The notes below the pieces were generated by a model, which saw nothing but the letters and a program-made list of their open reading frames with translations, ran no database searches and was not told where the DNA came from. The position numbers and the translations under genes were made by a program. From HGM13862 sp031553915 (GTDB lineage Bacteria > Bacillota > Dehalobacteriia > UBA4068), in the NCBI GenBank assembly GCA_031553915.1, contig JAVBKT010000003.1, positions 62,001-126,000 of the forward strand: DNA of 64,000 nucleotides, read 5' to 3'. How positions within the stretch are numbered: position 1 is the stretch's first letter; every line of letters starts with the position of its first letter. Shown piece by piece: positions 35,229 to 44,112 of the stretch.

Positions 35229-36470
35229 ATGGTAAATAAGTATCGCGACTTTGACAACTATGCAAAAGAGCAACCGAACAAACAAGGTTATTTTGGTGAG
35301 TACGGGGGTGCATATGTCCCGGACACCTTGAAAACGGCTATGGCAGAAATTCAACAAGCATATTTGACCATCGCCCAAAGCGCACAATTTATTAATGAAC
35401 TACGCCGTATCCGCAAAGAATATCAAGGCAGGCCTACTCCTGTTTATCATTGCGAGCGGCTATCCCGTCACCTGGGACTAACCCAAATATACCTCAAGCG
35501 TGAAGATCTTAATCATACCGGTGCGCATAAGCTCAACCATTGCATGGGAGAAGTGATGCTTGCAAAATATATGGGCAAAAAGAAAGTTATTGCTGAAACA
35601 GGCGCCGGCCAGCATGGCGTGGCTCTGGCTACCGCAGCCGCCTATTTTGGCTTAAAATGCGAAATTTATATGGGTGAGAATGATGTCATCAAACAAGCCT
35701 CCAATGTCACGCGTATGAAAATGCTCGGGGCAAAAGTTATCACTGTTACCGATGGACTCAAAACTCTCAAAGAAGCTATTGACGTTGCGTTAGAAAACTA
35801 TAGCCATCAGACTGATAAAGCTATGTATTGCATCGGCTCGGTAGTCGGCCCTCACCCTTTCCCGATGATTATCCGTGAATTCCAATCGGTAATGGGTATT
35901 GAGGCGAAAGAACAGTTTATGGAAATGACCGGCCATCATCCGGATGCTATTTGCGCTTGCATGGGCGGCGGCTCCAATGCTATGGGCTTGTTCCTGCCCT
36001 ATATTGCGGAACCGGTTGAGCTCTATGGCGTTGAACCACTAGGCACCGGCCCGGAGCCAGGCAATAACGCCGCATCATTAACATATGGCAGACCAGGCGT
36101 TTTGCAGGGCTACCGCAGCTATTTGCTGCAGGACGAAAACGATCAACCACTGCCGGTCTCCTCTATCGCCAGCGGGCTGGATCATCCCAGCATTGGCCCT
36201 GAGCATGCTCTGCTGAAAGACCTTGGCCGCGCACATTATGTCACTATTGACGATGAGCAAGCGATCGAAGCCTTTTTCCTCCTTTGCCGCTTAGAAGGCA
36301 TTATGCCAGCCCTGGAAAGCGCGCATGCCTTGGCTTATGCGATTAAGGTTGCCAGAGAAGAAGAACCTTGCTCGATATTGGTCAATATGTCCGGCCGCGG
36401 CGATAAGGATCTGGATTATATCGAAGAAAACTATGGTTATGGTGAAAAATATGACTATCTGAGTGATTAG
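35229..36470 (+). CDS. trpB: Stand-alone tryptophan synthase beta chain (copy 2)
   Basis: 413 residues, closely similar to copy 1 over its whole length (shared starts YRDFDNY, IAQSAQFINELRRIRKE, RPTPVYHCERLS). The PLP Lys is again about K101 in NHTGAHKLNHCMGE, with AETGAGQHGVA and NMSGRGDKD intact. AAGAGGG precedes the ATG. The copies are in the same orientation with five genes between, so this is an old duplication or separate acquisition rather than a fresh tandem copy. Regulation differs: copy 1 has a Trp leader, copy 2 has a plain promoter. Both lack a TrpA partner here. Confidence 0.93.
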   Translation: MVNKYRDFDNYAKEQPNKQGYFGEYGGAYVPDTLKTAMAEIQQAYLTIAQSAQFINELRRIRKEYQGRPTPVYHCERLSRHLGLTQIYLKREDLNHTGAHKLNHCMGEVMLAKYMGKKKVIAETGAGQHGVALATAAAYFGLKCEIYMGENDVIKQASNVTRMKMLGAKVITVTDGLKTLKEAIDVALENYSHQTDKAMYCIGSVVGPHPFPMIIREFQSVMGIEAKEQFMEMTGHHPDAICACMGGGSNAMGLFLPYIAEPVELYGVEPLGTGPEPGNNAASLTYGRPGVLQGYRSYLLQDENDQPLPVSSIASGLDHPSIGPEHALLKDLGRAHYVTIDDEQAIEAFFLLCRLEGIMPALESAHALAYAIKVAREEEPCSILVNMSGRGDKDLDYIEENYGYGEKYDYLSD

Positions 36471-36490
36471 CCATCTTGACAATTAAAATA

Positions 36491-36613
36491 CAGCGTGATG
36501 AGAAACGAGTGAGACAAGGCGGCTGCTATAAGCGGTGACGCAGGCGTATAAAAAATACGTTGAGGAGTCACTTATAGCAACAACGCAGTATCACGAAGTT
36601 TATCGGCACGCTG
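36491..36613 (+). ncRNA. Nested palindromic element, possible structured RNA
   Basis: Four nested stems can be drawn: CAGCGTG (36491-36497) with CACGCTG (36607-36613), TGCTATAAG (36524-36532) with CTTATAGCA (36571-36579), GTGAC (36535-36539) with GTCAC (36567-36571), and CGTAT with ATACG around 36545-36559. The 5' strand CGTGAT can instead pair with ATCACG at about 36590-36595, so two folds compete. It follows trpB copy 2 and is closed by a strong terminator. No open frame of note. It may be a 3'-UTR structure, a small RNA or a mobile palindrome; no named family was recognised. Confidence 0.5.
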
Positions 36614-36620
36614 CTTTAGC

Positions 36621-36654
36621 AAAAGGAACGAAGCAATGCTTCGTTCCTTTTTTT
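36621..36654 (+). terminator. Strong terminator
   Basis: AAAAGGAACGAAGCA pairs with TGCTTCGTTCCTTTT, with further T residues. It ends the trpB copy 2 transcript including the structured element. Confidence 0.9.
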
Positions 36655-36724
36655 GCTCATTTCATATTTAGTTGCAGCCGATTAATAACACAAAAACCAT
36701 CCACTGCTACGCGATAGCGGCTCA

Positions 36725-37510
36725 TCAAGCCTCATTAGGCACATTGGGTAAGATGAAACCGGTAGCAGGATCACCATCAATCAGCACTATACCGTCACTG
36801 CTGACGCTGACACTATAAATCGTTGGGTTCAGCTGATAGCCTGCCGGAGCTATGATTTCAACCAGCTGGTAAAAGCCGGGGGCAAGATTGCTGAAGGCGA
36901 GTTGCCCTAAAAAGTCGGAGAACGCCACTTGTATTACACTGCCGCCTGCTGAGAGGAGAAATACCGCATCAGCCAACGGCGCCAGGGTACTACTATTAAC
37001 CTTGCTGGCTACAAAGCCAAAAGCATCTGGTCCCAGCAGCATATATGGTATGATCAGATTATTGGTCAAAATACCGTCAATAAAAATATTGCATTCCGCA
37101 TCAACTGTTATCTCATATACTGTGCTATTCTCCTGGTAACCAACAGGAGAGCTCTGCGTAACCAGAGTGTACTGCGTATCCGCCGCCACATGGAAAATAG
37201 CAGTACCATTAAAGGTGGTAGTTTCAATAATTGCCGGCGCACCGGGCAGAGCTTTAGTCAAGGCAAGAACTGCACCAGACAAAGGCAAGCTGGTCAGGGC
37301 ATCAACTGCTGTGACAATTAGCGGCAAGTGGCAGGAAGGAAAGGGCGGGCAGCAGCAACAAAAGCAGGGGCAGCAGTGAGAAAAGCCAAACTCACGGTCA
37401 TCTCTGCGCACATTTTGACCGCCGGTAGGGCCATCGCAACAAGGGTTGCATCTTTTTATTGCCTGATGAAAAAAGTGGTGGTGGCAATTGCCGGAAAAAT
37501 ATTCGCTCAT
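36725..37510 (-). CDS. Cys-rich protein with two SpaA/Cna-B-like repeats
   Basis: 261 residues, unrecognised as a whole. The first ~60 residues are full of Cys and His (CHHHFFHQ, CNPCCDGPTGGQ, HCCPCFCCCCPPFPSCH). Two beta-sandwich repeats follow, each opening with a 'LPLIVTAVDALTSLPLSGAV' or 'FVASKVNSSTLAPLADAV' strand and closing in GYQENSTVYEITVD or GYQLNPTIYSVSVS; this is the prealbumin-like (SpaA/Cna-B) pattern. There is no signal peptide, membrane anchor or sorting signal, which is odd for such domains and fits a spore-coat or exosporium-like role better than a pilin; that is inference. GGAGA precedes the ATG. Convergent with the structured element upstream. Confidence 0.7.
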   Translation of the reverse strand: MSEYFSGNCHHHFFHQAIKRCNPCCDGPTGGQNVRRDDREFGFSHCCPCFCCCCPPFPSCHLPLIVTAVDALTSLPLSGAVLALTKALPGAPAIIETTTFNGTAIFHVAADTQYTLVTQSSPVGYQENSTVYEITVDAECNIFIDGILTNNLIIPYMLLGPDAFGFVASKVNSSTLAPLADAVFLLSAGGSVIQVAFSDFLGQLAFSNLAPGFYQLVEIIAPAGYQLNPTIYSVSVSSDGIVLIDGDPATGFILPNVPNEA

Positions 37511-37714
37511 AAGTATTCTCCTTTAAAACTCATTTTTAGTATGTCCCAATACATGTTATGCAACTGATACCGCTGATGCTACAAAATAATTTTGGCCGGC
37601 ACAGCTGATAAAAAATACATTTTCAAGCAAATGTATTGATATTAGCAGTTGATATATACTCCCCCCTATTTATTGTGCTATAATGGGAGTAATTTCAAAA
37701 AGGAGGCTCTATTT

Positions 37715-39562
37715 ATGCATAAAAAATCACGTTTACTACTTGTTTTATGCATGGCGCTGGCATTGGTGCTATGTATATCTTTAACTGCCTTGGCAGAAGA
37801 GAGCAAAGAGAACATCATTACTGTCAAATTAGCTGCCGCTGATCTGGGCAAAATGATAGTTGATGATCAGGTTGTGGTTGCTGTTGACCAAAGCAAAGAC
37901 TATGACGGCGCCATTTTTGCTTTTACCTTTAGCAAAGCTTTAGACGAAAAATTTGTCACTGATGTCTGCTTTAGCGTGGCTGGAATAGAATTAATTGTTC
38001 CGGCTAAGGCGATGCAGACACTCTCCGCCAACAAAAGCTTTAATCTGAGCATAAAGGCTGACAGCATTGCTTTGACCGGCGCCGATGGCAAAGCCCTTGC
38101 CTGGTATGATTATCAAAACCCCTTGCAGCTTTCTTTGCCATATAAAAGCGCTGATACTGCCGGAGCGGTTTTGGTCAAAACTACTGGTGACAATGAACAG
38201 ATTATCCCCCGCAGCTGGTACAATAACGCAATAGTCAGCGGCAAAATCTATGCCGCCGGAAGTTATGCCGCAAAGCCTGTCAGCAGCACGGATTTTGCTG
38301 ATACCAAAGGTGAGTGGATGATGACCGCTGTTGATTATATGTCTGCCCGCGCTGTGGTCGCCGGTGTTGGCAATAATCTTTTTGCTCCAAATAATACTAT
38401 TAACAAGGCTGAATTCATCACTATGTTGATGCGTGCATTGAATGTAAAAGTTGTCGCTGATGCTGACAAAACCGCTTTTGCCGATCAAGCGCAAATCCCT
38501 GATTGGGCAATAAAGGCAATTAATACTGCGCAAGCGCTTGGGCTTACCATTGCTGACGCAGATAATAACGTCAACGCCAATGCAGCGATCGTACGCGAAG
38601 ACATGTTCCTCTATGCTTATCAGGCAATGAGCGCAACCGCTTTGCTGCCGGAAGCGATGACGATGCAATTTATTGAGTTTAAGGACTGGGATGCTGTATC
38701 CGAGAACGCGGCTGATGCAATTCAGGCTTTGGCGATCTTAAAATTGGCCAATGGCTGGGATGGCAATATTGTGCCGCAGGGTACCTCTACCCGTGCCCAG
38801 GCTGCTCAATTCCTCTATAATATCCTCATGCTTGACCAGCCTCAAGCAGAGGCTGCCGCTATTACTAAAATCAGCGATTTGGCCGGAAAAACCATTGCTG
38901 TGCCGACCGGCTCTATTGCCGATGATCTAGTAAAGAGCAAGGTGACTGATGCCGTGATCGTCTATTTTGACACTACTGCCGCCTGTTTGGATGCGGTGGC
39001 AGAAGGCAAGGCTGATGCGGCCGCATATGATGAGCCGGTGATGAAATCCCTGCTCTCTGGCAGAGATGATTTGCTGATGCTGGAAGAAATGATTACCAAT
39101 GACGATTATGGTTATGCCGTTGCCCTGGATAATGCCGATCTGAAAAAAGCTATTAATGATTTGCTGGCAGAGCTGAAGAAAGACGGTACCTATGATGAAA
39201 TGATTGACCGTTGGTTTGCCGGCGACGCCTCAACTCCGGCAATGCCGAAAATCGACAACAGCGACACAGAGGGCACCCTAACCTTTGCCACAGCCGCAAT
39301 CACCGCTCCTTTTTCCTATCTCGGTGCAGATAAGAAAACTGCGCTTGGCTTTGACATCGAATTTGCTACCCGCTTAGCGGCCAAATTAGGCATGGAGCTG
39401 GAAATCGTCAATATGGACTTTGCCAAGCTCTTGACTGCCGTAGCTGACGGCGAAGCTGATTTTGCCGGCGCTTGCATTACCATTTCCGCAGAAAGAGCAA
39501 AAATTGTCTCTTTCTCCAATGCTTATTATCAAGGTGGTATTGCTGCTGCCGTAGCAAAATAA
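37715..39562 (+). CDS. SLH surface protein with a permuted solute-binding domain
   Basis: 615 residues. Start at 37715 follows GGAGG and leads into a signal peptide (RLLLVLCMALALVLCISLTA). Residues ~30-185 are a beta-rich region seen in other SLH proteins. Three SLH repeats cover ~191-385 (FADTKGEWMMTAVDY, FADQAQIPDWAIKA, FKDWDAVSENAADAI). The rest is an amino-acid-type (SBP_bac_3) domain in swapped order: residues ~386-505 are the second half (LAGKTIAVPTGSIADDLV ... LLAELKKDGTYDEMIDRWFA), and ~522-612 are the first half (LTFATAAITAPFSYLGADKK ... FSNAYYQGG). No first half precedes the second half. It would be a cell-wall-anchored binding protein, with no transporter genes beside it. Confidence 0.85.
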   Translation: MHKKSRLLLVLCMALALVLCISLTALAEESKENIITVKLAAADLGKMIVDDQVVVAVDQSKDYDGAIFAFTFSKALDEKFVTDVCFSVAGIELIVPAKAMQTLSANKSFNLSIKADSIALTGADGKALAWYDYQNPLQLSLPYKSADTAGAVLVKTTGDNEQIIPRSWYNNAIVSGKIYAAGSYAAKPVSSTDFADTKGEWMMTAVDYMSARAVVAGVGNNLFAPNNTINKAEFITMLMRALNVKVVADADKTAFADQAQIPDWAIKAINTAQALGLTIADADNNVNANAAIVREDMFLYAYQAMSATALLPEAMTMQFIEFKDWDAVSENAADAIQALAILKLANGWDGNIVPQGTSTRAQAAQFLYNILMLDQPQAEAAAITKISDLAGKTIAVPTGSIADDLVKSKVTDAVIVYFDTTAACLDAVAEGKADAAAYDEPVMKSLLSGRDDLLMLEEMITNDDYGYAVALDNADLKKAINDLLAELKKDGTYDEMIDRWFAGDASTPAMPKIDNSDTEGTLTFATAAITAPFSYLGADKKTALGFDIEFATRLAAKLGMELEIVNMDFAKLLTAVADGEADFAGACITISAERAKIVSFSNAYYQGGIAAAVAK

Positions 39563-39582
39563 GCGTATCGATTAACTAACTA

Positions 39583-39632
39583 AAATAAATAAGCCCCCAA
39601 CTGTTGCTCACAGTTGGGGGCTTATTTATTTT
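39583..39632 (+). terminator. Terminator after the SLH binding protein
   Basis: AATAAGCCCCCAACTGT and ACAGTTGGGGGCTTATT form a very long stem with loop TGCTC, flanked by AAATAAAT/ATTTATTTT. Confidence 0.93.
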
Positions 39633-39848
39633 GACATAAGTTTGTTTAATATGGCCAAAAGGTACGCGATATGCACAAAATGACATAATTAACAATTGCC
39701 AAACACTAGATAATTTTATATAATAAGCGACGTATTTTATCTGACTTTTAATTGCGTTTAGCAGGGAATAGGCTGTTTTACCATCTAGATAATTTGTCAA
39801 TTGTTTGTTAAACTAATACGCCAAAAAGTCAATACGGGAGGCCGGTTA

Positions 39849-41594
39849 ATGAATTTTTTTGACAATTTCTTTCGGAATATTTGTATCCCTGTGCTCGTCT
39901 GCCATACTGATAATAACCTGACTTGTGTATATGAAAATATTACAGCTATATCCTTGCTTAACCCCATTATCAAAGAGCAGACAAATCCTCTTGCGCATGA
40001 GGAGTTGCCCCTTGATGCTATTCTTCATTGCAGCAAAAAAGACTTCTCTGCTTTGGTAGCATTAACACAAACAGTTGTTGCCATCAATAGATACATTATG
40101 ACGGTCAAGTCTTATGCCGGAAAAAGGACCCAAGTGACTATTGACGCTAATCAGGTAGAGCTGGACGGGGAAATATATTGGATTTTTTATATCCGCCCTC
40201 TCCATGACATCCATCCTAATTCTATTACCGCGGCGGATGTCCTGAATACTGCTTTGCATTTGACCTATATCGCCAAAACAACTGACGAGGCGATCAATAA
40301 TATTCTCGCTTTTATCGGCACTAAGGCGCATGTCAGCCGTTCTTATATTTTTGAATCAATCTCCGACTCCACAACTTCTAACACCTATGAGTGGTGCGCT
40401 CCCGGCATAGAGCCGGTCATCCAGGATTTACAAGATTTGCCCAAAGACCAATATTCTTATGATGGAATGATTGGCAGAGGTGTTTTTGTCACCGATGATA
40501 TCCGCTTACTCTCCGAAGAAGACCGCGCTGTCTTAGAGCCTCAGGGCATCAAGTCTTTGGCTATTTTAGTTCTTTATTATCAAAATGCCCCGCTGGGCTA
40601 TGTTGGTTTTGATGACTGTGAGAACTATCGCAAATGGTCAAAAGGCGAAATCCAGATGCTGAGCGACCTGGCTGATCTGCTGGCATCGCTGCTGATACGC
40701 CGCAATACCGAGCGCCAGGTCAGACAAAGCCTGGAAGTATTGCAAACCATTACAGATAATACCGATAGTATCGTCTATGTCAGCGATATCCGTACTTATA
40801 ATGTAATTTTTATTAACAAGCCTTTGCTGGCTTCTCTTGGTGTCGACCCTGCGGATATCATCGGCAAAAAATGCTGGCAGACTATGCAAAAGGACATGAA
40901 CGGTACTTGCCCGTTTTGCCCCCTGCCGGTGATGCTTAATCCTGACGGCACAGCTAAGCTGACAGAATATATCTGGGAATTTCAAAACACTATTACTAAA
41001 AAATGGTATCTGGTGCGCGACGCGATTATTAAATGGATTGATGATAGATATGTGCATATCGAAACCGCCACCGAAATTACCCAGCAAAAAGAGTATGAAG
41101 CAAAGCTGGAATATGTAGCCTCGATCGATGCGATGACTGAAGTTTATAACCGTGACTGGGGCAGCAAAATCATCAATAATATCCTGCTTACCGATAATGA
41201 ACAAACATCAAGCCTGGTTTTTATTGATATTGACGGGCTCAAACAAGTAAATGATACCCTGGGGCATGAACAGGGCGATAATTTGATTATTCATGCTCTC
41301 GCCATCATTAAGGCCAATGTGCGCAAAAGTGATTTTGTCTGCCGCTGGGGCGGCGACGAGTTTGTGCTTATTCTGCGCGGTGGTGTTAATGAAGCAGAAA
41401 CAGTGATGCATAATATCACAGAAATGATGGATCAACATAATAGCGCCAATACTGATCCATTTACCATCAGCCTCAGCTTTGGCATTACTGAGCTAAAATA
41501 TGATGACCAACAAACAATCGACAGCATTATTGCACGGGCCGATAAACTGATGTATCAAAACAAGGGTAGACACCGCAGCAATGTCTTAAAATAA
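39849..41594 (+). CDS. GAF-PAS diguanylate cyclase
   Basis: 581 residues. Start at 39849 follows GGGAGG. Order: an N-terminal PAS-like part, a GAF domain (residues ~150-300, KTTDEAINNILAFIGTKAHV ... PLGYVGFDDCENYRKWSKGE), a PAS domain with a CxxC pair (NGTCPFCPLPVM) and a GGDEF domain. The active-site loop CRWGGDEFVLIL is intact (about residue 500), and the inhibitory site RKSD lies five residues before it, so product feedback is expected. It should make c-di-GMP from two GTP. No membrane segment; cytoplasmic. The next gene encodes a likely c-di-GMP phosphodiesterase. Confidence 0.92.
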   Translation: MNFFDNFFRNICIPVLVCHTDNNLTCVYENITAISLLNPIIKEQTNPLAHEELPLDAILHCSKKDFSALVALTQTVVAINRYIMTVKSYAGKRTQVTIDANQVELDGEIYWIFYIRPLHDIHPNSITAADVLNTALHLTYIAKTTDEAINNILAFIGTKAHVSRSYIFESISDSTTSNTYEWCAPGIEPVIQDLQDLPKDQYSYDGMIGRGVFVTDDIRLLSEEDRAVLEPQGIKSLAILVLYYQNAPLGYVGFDDCENYRKWSKGEIQMLSDLADLLASLLIRRNTERQVRQSLEVLQTITDNTDSIVYVSDIRTYNVIFINKPLLASLGVDPADIIGKKCWQTMQKDMNGTCPFCPLPVMLNPDGTAKLTEYIWEFQNTITKKWYLVRDAIIKWIDDRYVHIETATEITQQKEYEAKLEYVASIDAMTEVYNRDWGSKIINNILLTDNEQTSSLVFIDIDGLKQVNDTLGHEQGDNLIIHALAIIKANVRKSDFVCRWGGDEFVLILRGGVNEAETVMHNITEMMDQHNSANTDPFTISLSFGITELKYDDQQTIDSIIARADKLMYQNKGRHRSNVLK

Positions 41595-41647
41595 GCTGAT
41601 TTTGTCTTTATTTTCATGCACTTTACCTATAGAAAAGAGGAACGGCT

Positions 41648-43900
41648 ATGGCAAACACAAATAACGGAAAACGGCCGCGCAATGTTGCAGACATTATTGA
41701 CCTCGCATATCTGCAACAAATTCAGGACAGTTTAGGGAAAATTGTCGGGATAACGACTGTTCTTCTGGATCCACTGGGGGTTCCGGTCACTCAGCCGACT
41801 AATTTACAGGCCTTTTGCGCGATGATGCAAGCCAGCGAAAGCGGGGTGCAAATGTGCATCAGTGCCTCTTCTCATCTGCTAAAAAACAATCAGGACACCC
41901 GCAAGCCAGTTGTTGACTTCTGTCCTAATTCGGGAATGAAAACTGCTGCTGTGCCTATTTTTTTGGCAGATGAATATTTGGGGAGCTGGCTGATTGGGCA
42001 AATAGCTATGGATCAGGTTGACTATAAGCTAATTGAGCAGACCTCCGAACAAGCGGGCCTATCCAAAACTGAGGCCAGGGCCAACATGGAATTATTGCCG
42101 GTTGTCACAGATATTGAGTTTGAAAACATTTTGAACTTTTTGACTACTATCACCAAAACTCTGACTGATCTGGTGGAAGTTAACGCCACCTTGCAAAGCA
42201 ATAATCAGGAGCTGACAAAACTGACCGAGAAGCTGGATAGTTCTCTTATGGCTTTTAAAGATTTTATCAATTTTACTGATATCGGCACCTACCTTCTTGA
42301 TTATCATACTGGTGAGCTGCTGTTATATAATGAAACATATAAAAACCTTATCGGTTTATCCGACAAGGAGCTTGAGGGCACAAAATGCTATCTTCATATG
42401 GGCAATGATTCTTTTTGCGATTTTTGCCCCAGAGCAAAATTATTAGATGAAAATGGCGAGCCAACCAAGTCCTATGTTTGGGAACATTATAATACACACA
42501 TTAATGTTTGGTTACGCATCACTTCCCGCGCTTTGCGTTGGATTGATGGCAGAATGGCGGTTATTGCCACCTTTCTTGATATAACTGACCGTAAAAAAGA
42601 AGAAGAACGCGTCGCATATTTAGCTTATCATGATCAGCGCTTGGACATGCCCAATGGTTTGAAACTCTATGAAAAACTCAAGGATTGCGCCGGAGCTAAT
42701 ACTTTTATGATTTGCCTGGATATTCAGGGACTGCGCAAAATCAATGACGTCTATAGCCGCGAGGCCGGTGATTTGCTGCTGCATAATATCACCTCTTGGT
42801 TAAAAAATATTGACAATGCCAATTTCAGCGTCTTTCGCATTGATGGCGACGATTTTGCCGGCCTGCTGACCGACAGCGATGAAACCCAGGCTATGGCTCT
42901 GGCAAAAAAAATATATGCGCGTTTTGAGGAGCCCTGGGTGGTTGATATGGTGCAAATTAAACAAAAAATGTATGCCGGCGCGCATATGAGTGTGCTCAAT
43001 GTCCCTATTGCCTTTGAATCCCATTCATCTTTTCTTAACACTATTGAACGCGTGCTTTCCACTGCCAGAAAAGAAAACATTTTAATTTTCTTTGATGAAG
43101 AGATGGATAATGCCTTCAAACAACATGACCAGTTTGAAATGAGCCTGAAAAACTGTGTATTAAACGGTATGTTGGGCTTTTCTCTAAACTATCAGCCAAT
43201 AGCTAAAGCAAGCTCCGGGAAATGGCAGGGACTGGAGGCCCTGTGCCGCTGGAACAGTCCTGATATTGGTGTTGTGCCGCCGGATGTTTTTATTTATGAA
43301 GCAGAACGGATGGGCTTGATTCATACTCTCAGTGACTGGGTTTTTGAAGAGGCCATCCGCCAAATAAAAGAGTGGGGCCTCGACAAGAATAAAGATTTTA
43401 TGTTAGATATCAACCTCTCTCCATTGCAGTTAAACGACAATGATCTTCTCGACAAAGTTAAATTTTTATTAAAAAAATATAAATATCCGCCCGAGAAACT
43501 GAGCATGGAAATCACTGAAAGCGCTGAGATACATTTTGACGAAAAAACAATTACTCTTTTAGAACAAATTCGCGCGGCCGGGATCTCTCTTTCTTTGGAT
43601 GATTTTGGTATCGGTTATGCCGGTTTTTCAAACCTGCGCAATTTGCCTATCAATACCTTAAAAACCGACCGCTCTTTTGTAACTGGAATTGAAGAGGATG
43701 CTTTTTTGCAGCATACGGTACGTATTATGGTTGATCTGGCCCATGCTGCCGATATGCTGGTTATTGCAGAAGGCGTGGAAACGGAAACACAACAAAAAAT
43801 CATGCAGTATAATGGCGTTAATCTTATTCAGGGATATTATTACTCCCGTCCATTATCTGTAGAAGAGATGCAAAAGCATCTTGACAAATTCAGAGCTTAA
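41648..43900 (+). CDS. PocR-PAS-GGDEF(degenerate)-EAL phosphodiesterase
   Basis: 750 residues, no membrane segment. Residues ~10-180 look like the PocR ligand-binding domain (AYLQQIQDSLGKIVGITTVL, with Cys at CAMMQ, CISAS and DFCPNSG). A PAS domain with FCDFCPRAKLL follows. The GGDEF loop reads RIDGDDFAGLL, so GGDEF has become DGDDF and is likely inactive. The EAL domain is intact: LEALCRW (Glu about residue 530), DINLSPLQL, MEITES, LDDFGIGYAGFSNL and IAEGVET. It should cleave c-di-GMP. It forms a make/break pair with the cyclase upstream (54-bp gap). PocR-type domains sense small diols or hydrocarbons in known cases. Confidence 0.9.
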   Translation: MANTNNGKRPRNVADIIDLAYLQQIQDSLGKIVGITTVLLDPLGVPVTQPTNLQAFCAMMQASESGVQMCISASSHLLKNNQDTRKPVVDFCPNSGMKTAAVPIFLADEYLGSWLIGQIAMDQVDYKLIEQTSEQAGLSKTEARANMELLPVVTDIEFENILNFLTTITKTLTDLVEVNATLQSNNQELTKLTEKLDSSLMAFKDFINFTDIGTYLLDYHTGELLLYNETYKNLIGLSDKELEGTKCYLHMGNDSFCDFCPRAKLLDENGEPTKSYVWEHYNTHINVWLRITSRALRWIDGRMAVIATFLDITDRKKEEERVAYLAYHDQRLDMPNGLKLYEKLKDCAGANTFMICLDIQGLRKINDVYSREAGDLLLHNITSWLKNIDNANFSVFRIDGDDFAGLLTDSDETQAMALAKKIYARFEEPWVVDMVQIKQKMYAGAHMSVLNVPIAFESHSSFLNTIERVLSTARKENILIFFDEEMDNAFKQHDQFEMSLKNCVLNGMLGFSLNYQPIAKASSGKWQGLEALCRWNSPDIGVVPPDVFIYEAERMGLIHTLSDWVFEEAIRQIKEWGLDKNKDFMLDINLSPLQLNDNDLLDKVKFLLKKYKYPPEKLSMEITESAEIHFDEKTITLLEQIRAAGISLSLDDFGIGYAGFSNLRNLPINTLKTDRSFVTGIEEDAFLQHTVRIMVDLAHAADMLVIAEGVETETQQKIMQYNGVNLIQGYYYSRPLSVEEMQKHLDKFRA

Positions 43901-43945
43901 AGCTCTGCCCAGAGAAATACTTCTATAGCTTCTTGGGCATATTTT

Positions 43946-43965
43946 AGCGAAATACTCGCTTTTTT
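43946..43965 (+). terminator. Short terminator after the EAL gene
   Basis: AGCGA and TCGCT pair around AATAC, followed by TTTTT. Confidence 0.6.
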
Positions 43966-44112
43966 GATATTGCAATGATATACTTTAGATATTATTGCTG
44001 CGCTTTTGTGAAGCTGCAACCTTGGGTTGCGTAAATTCTATGCCCATTTGGTAGAACGCAACCTTGGCTGGAGGGATAATTGACCTATTCCAAACCAAGG
44101 AGGTCATACAAA

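Noticed and set aside
28690..36490. GACAATTAAAATA shared by the leader of trpB copy 1 (28690) and the 3' side of copy 2 (36477)
   Set aside because: A 13-bp AT-rich match without further similarity; not strong enough to call a regulatory repeat.
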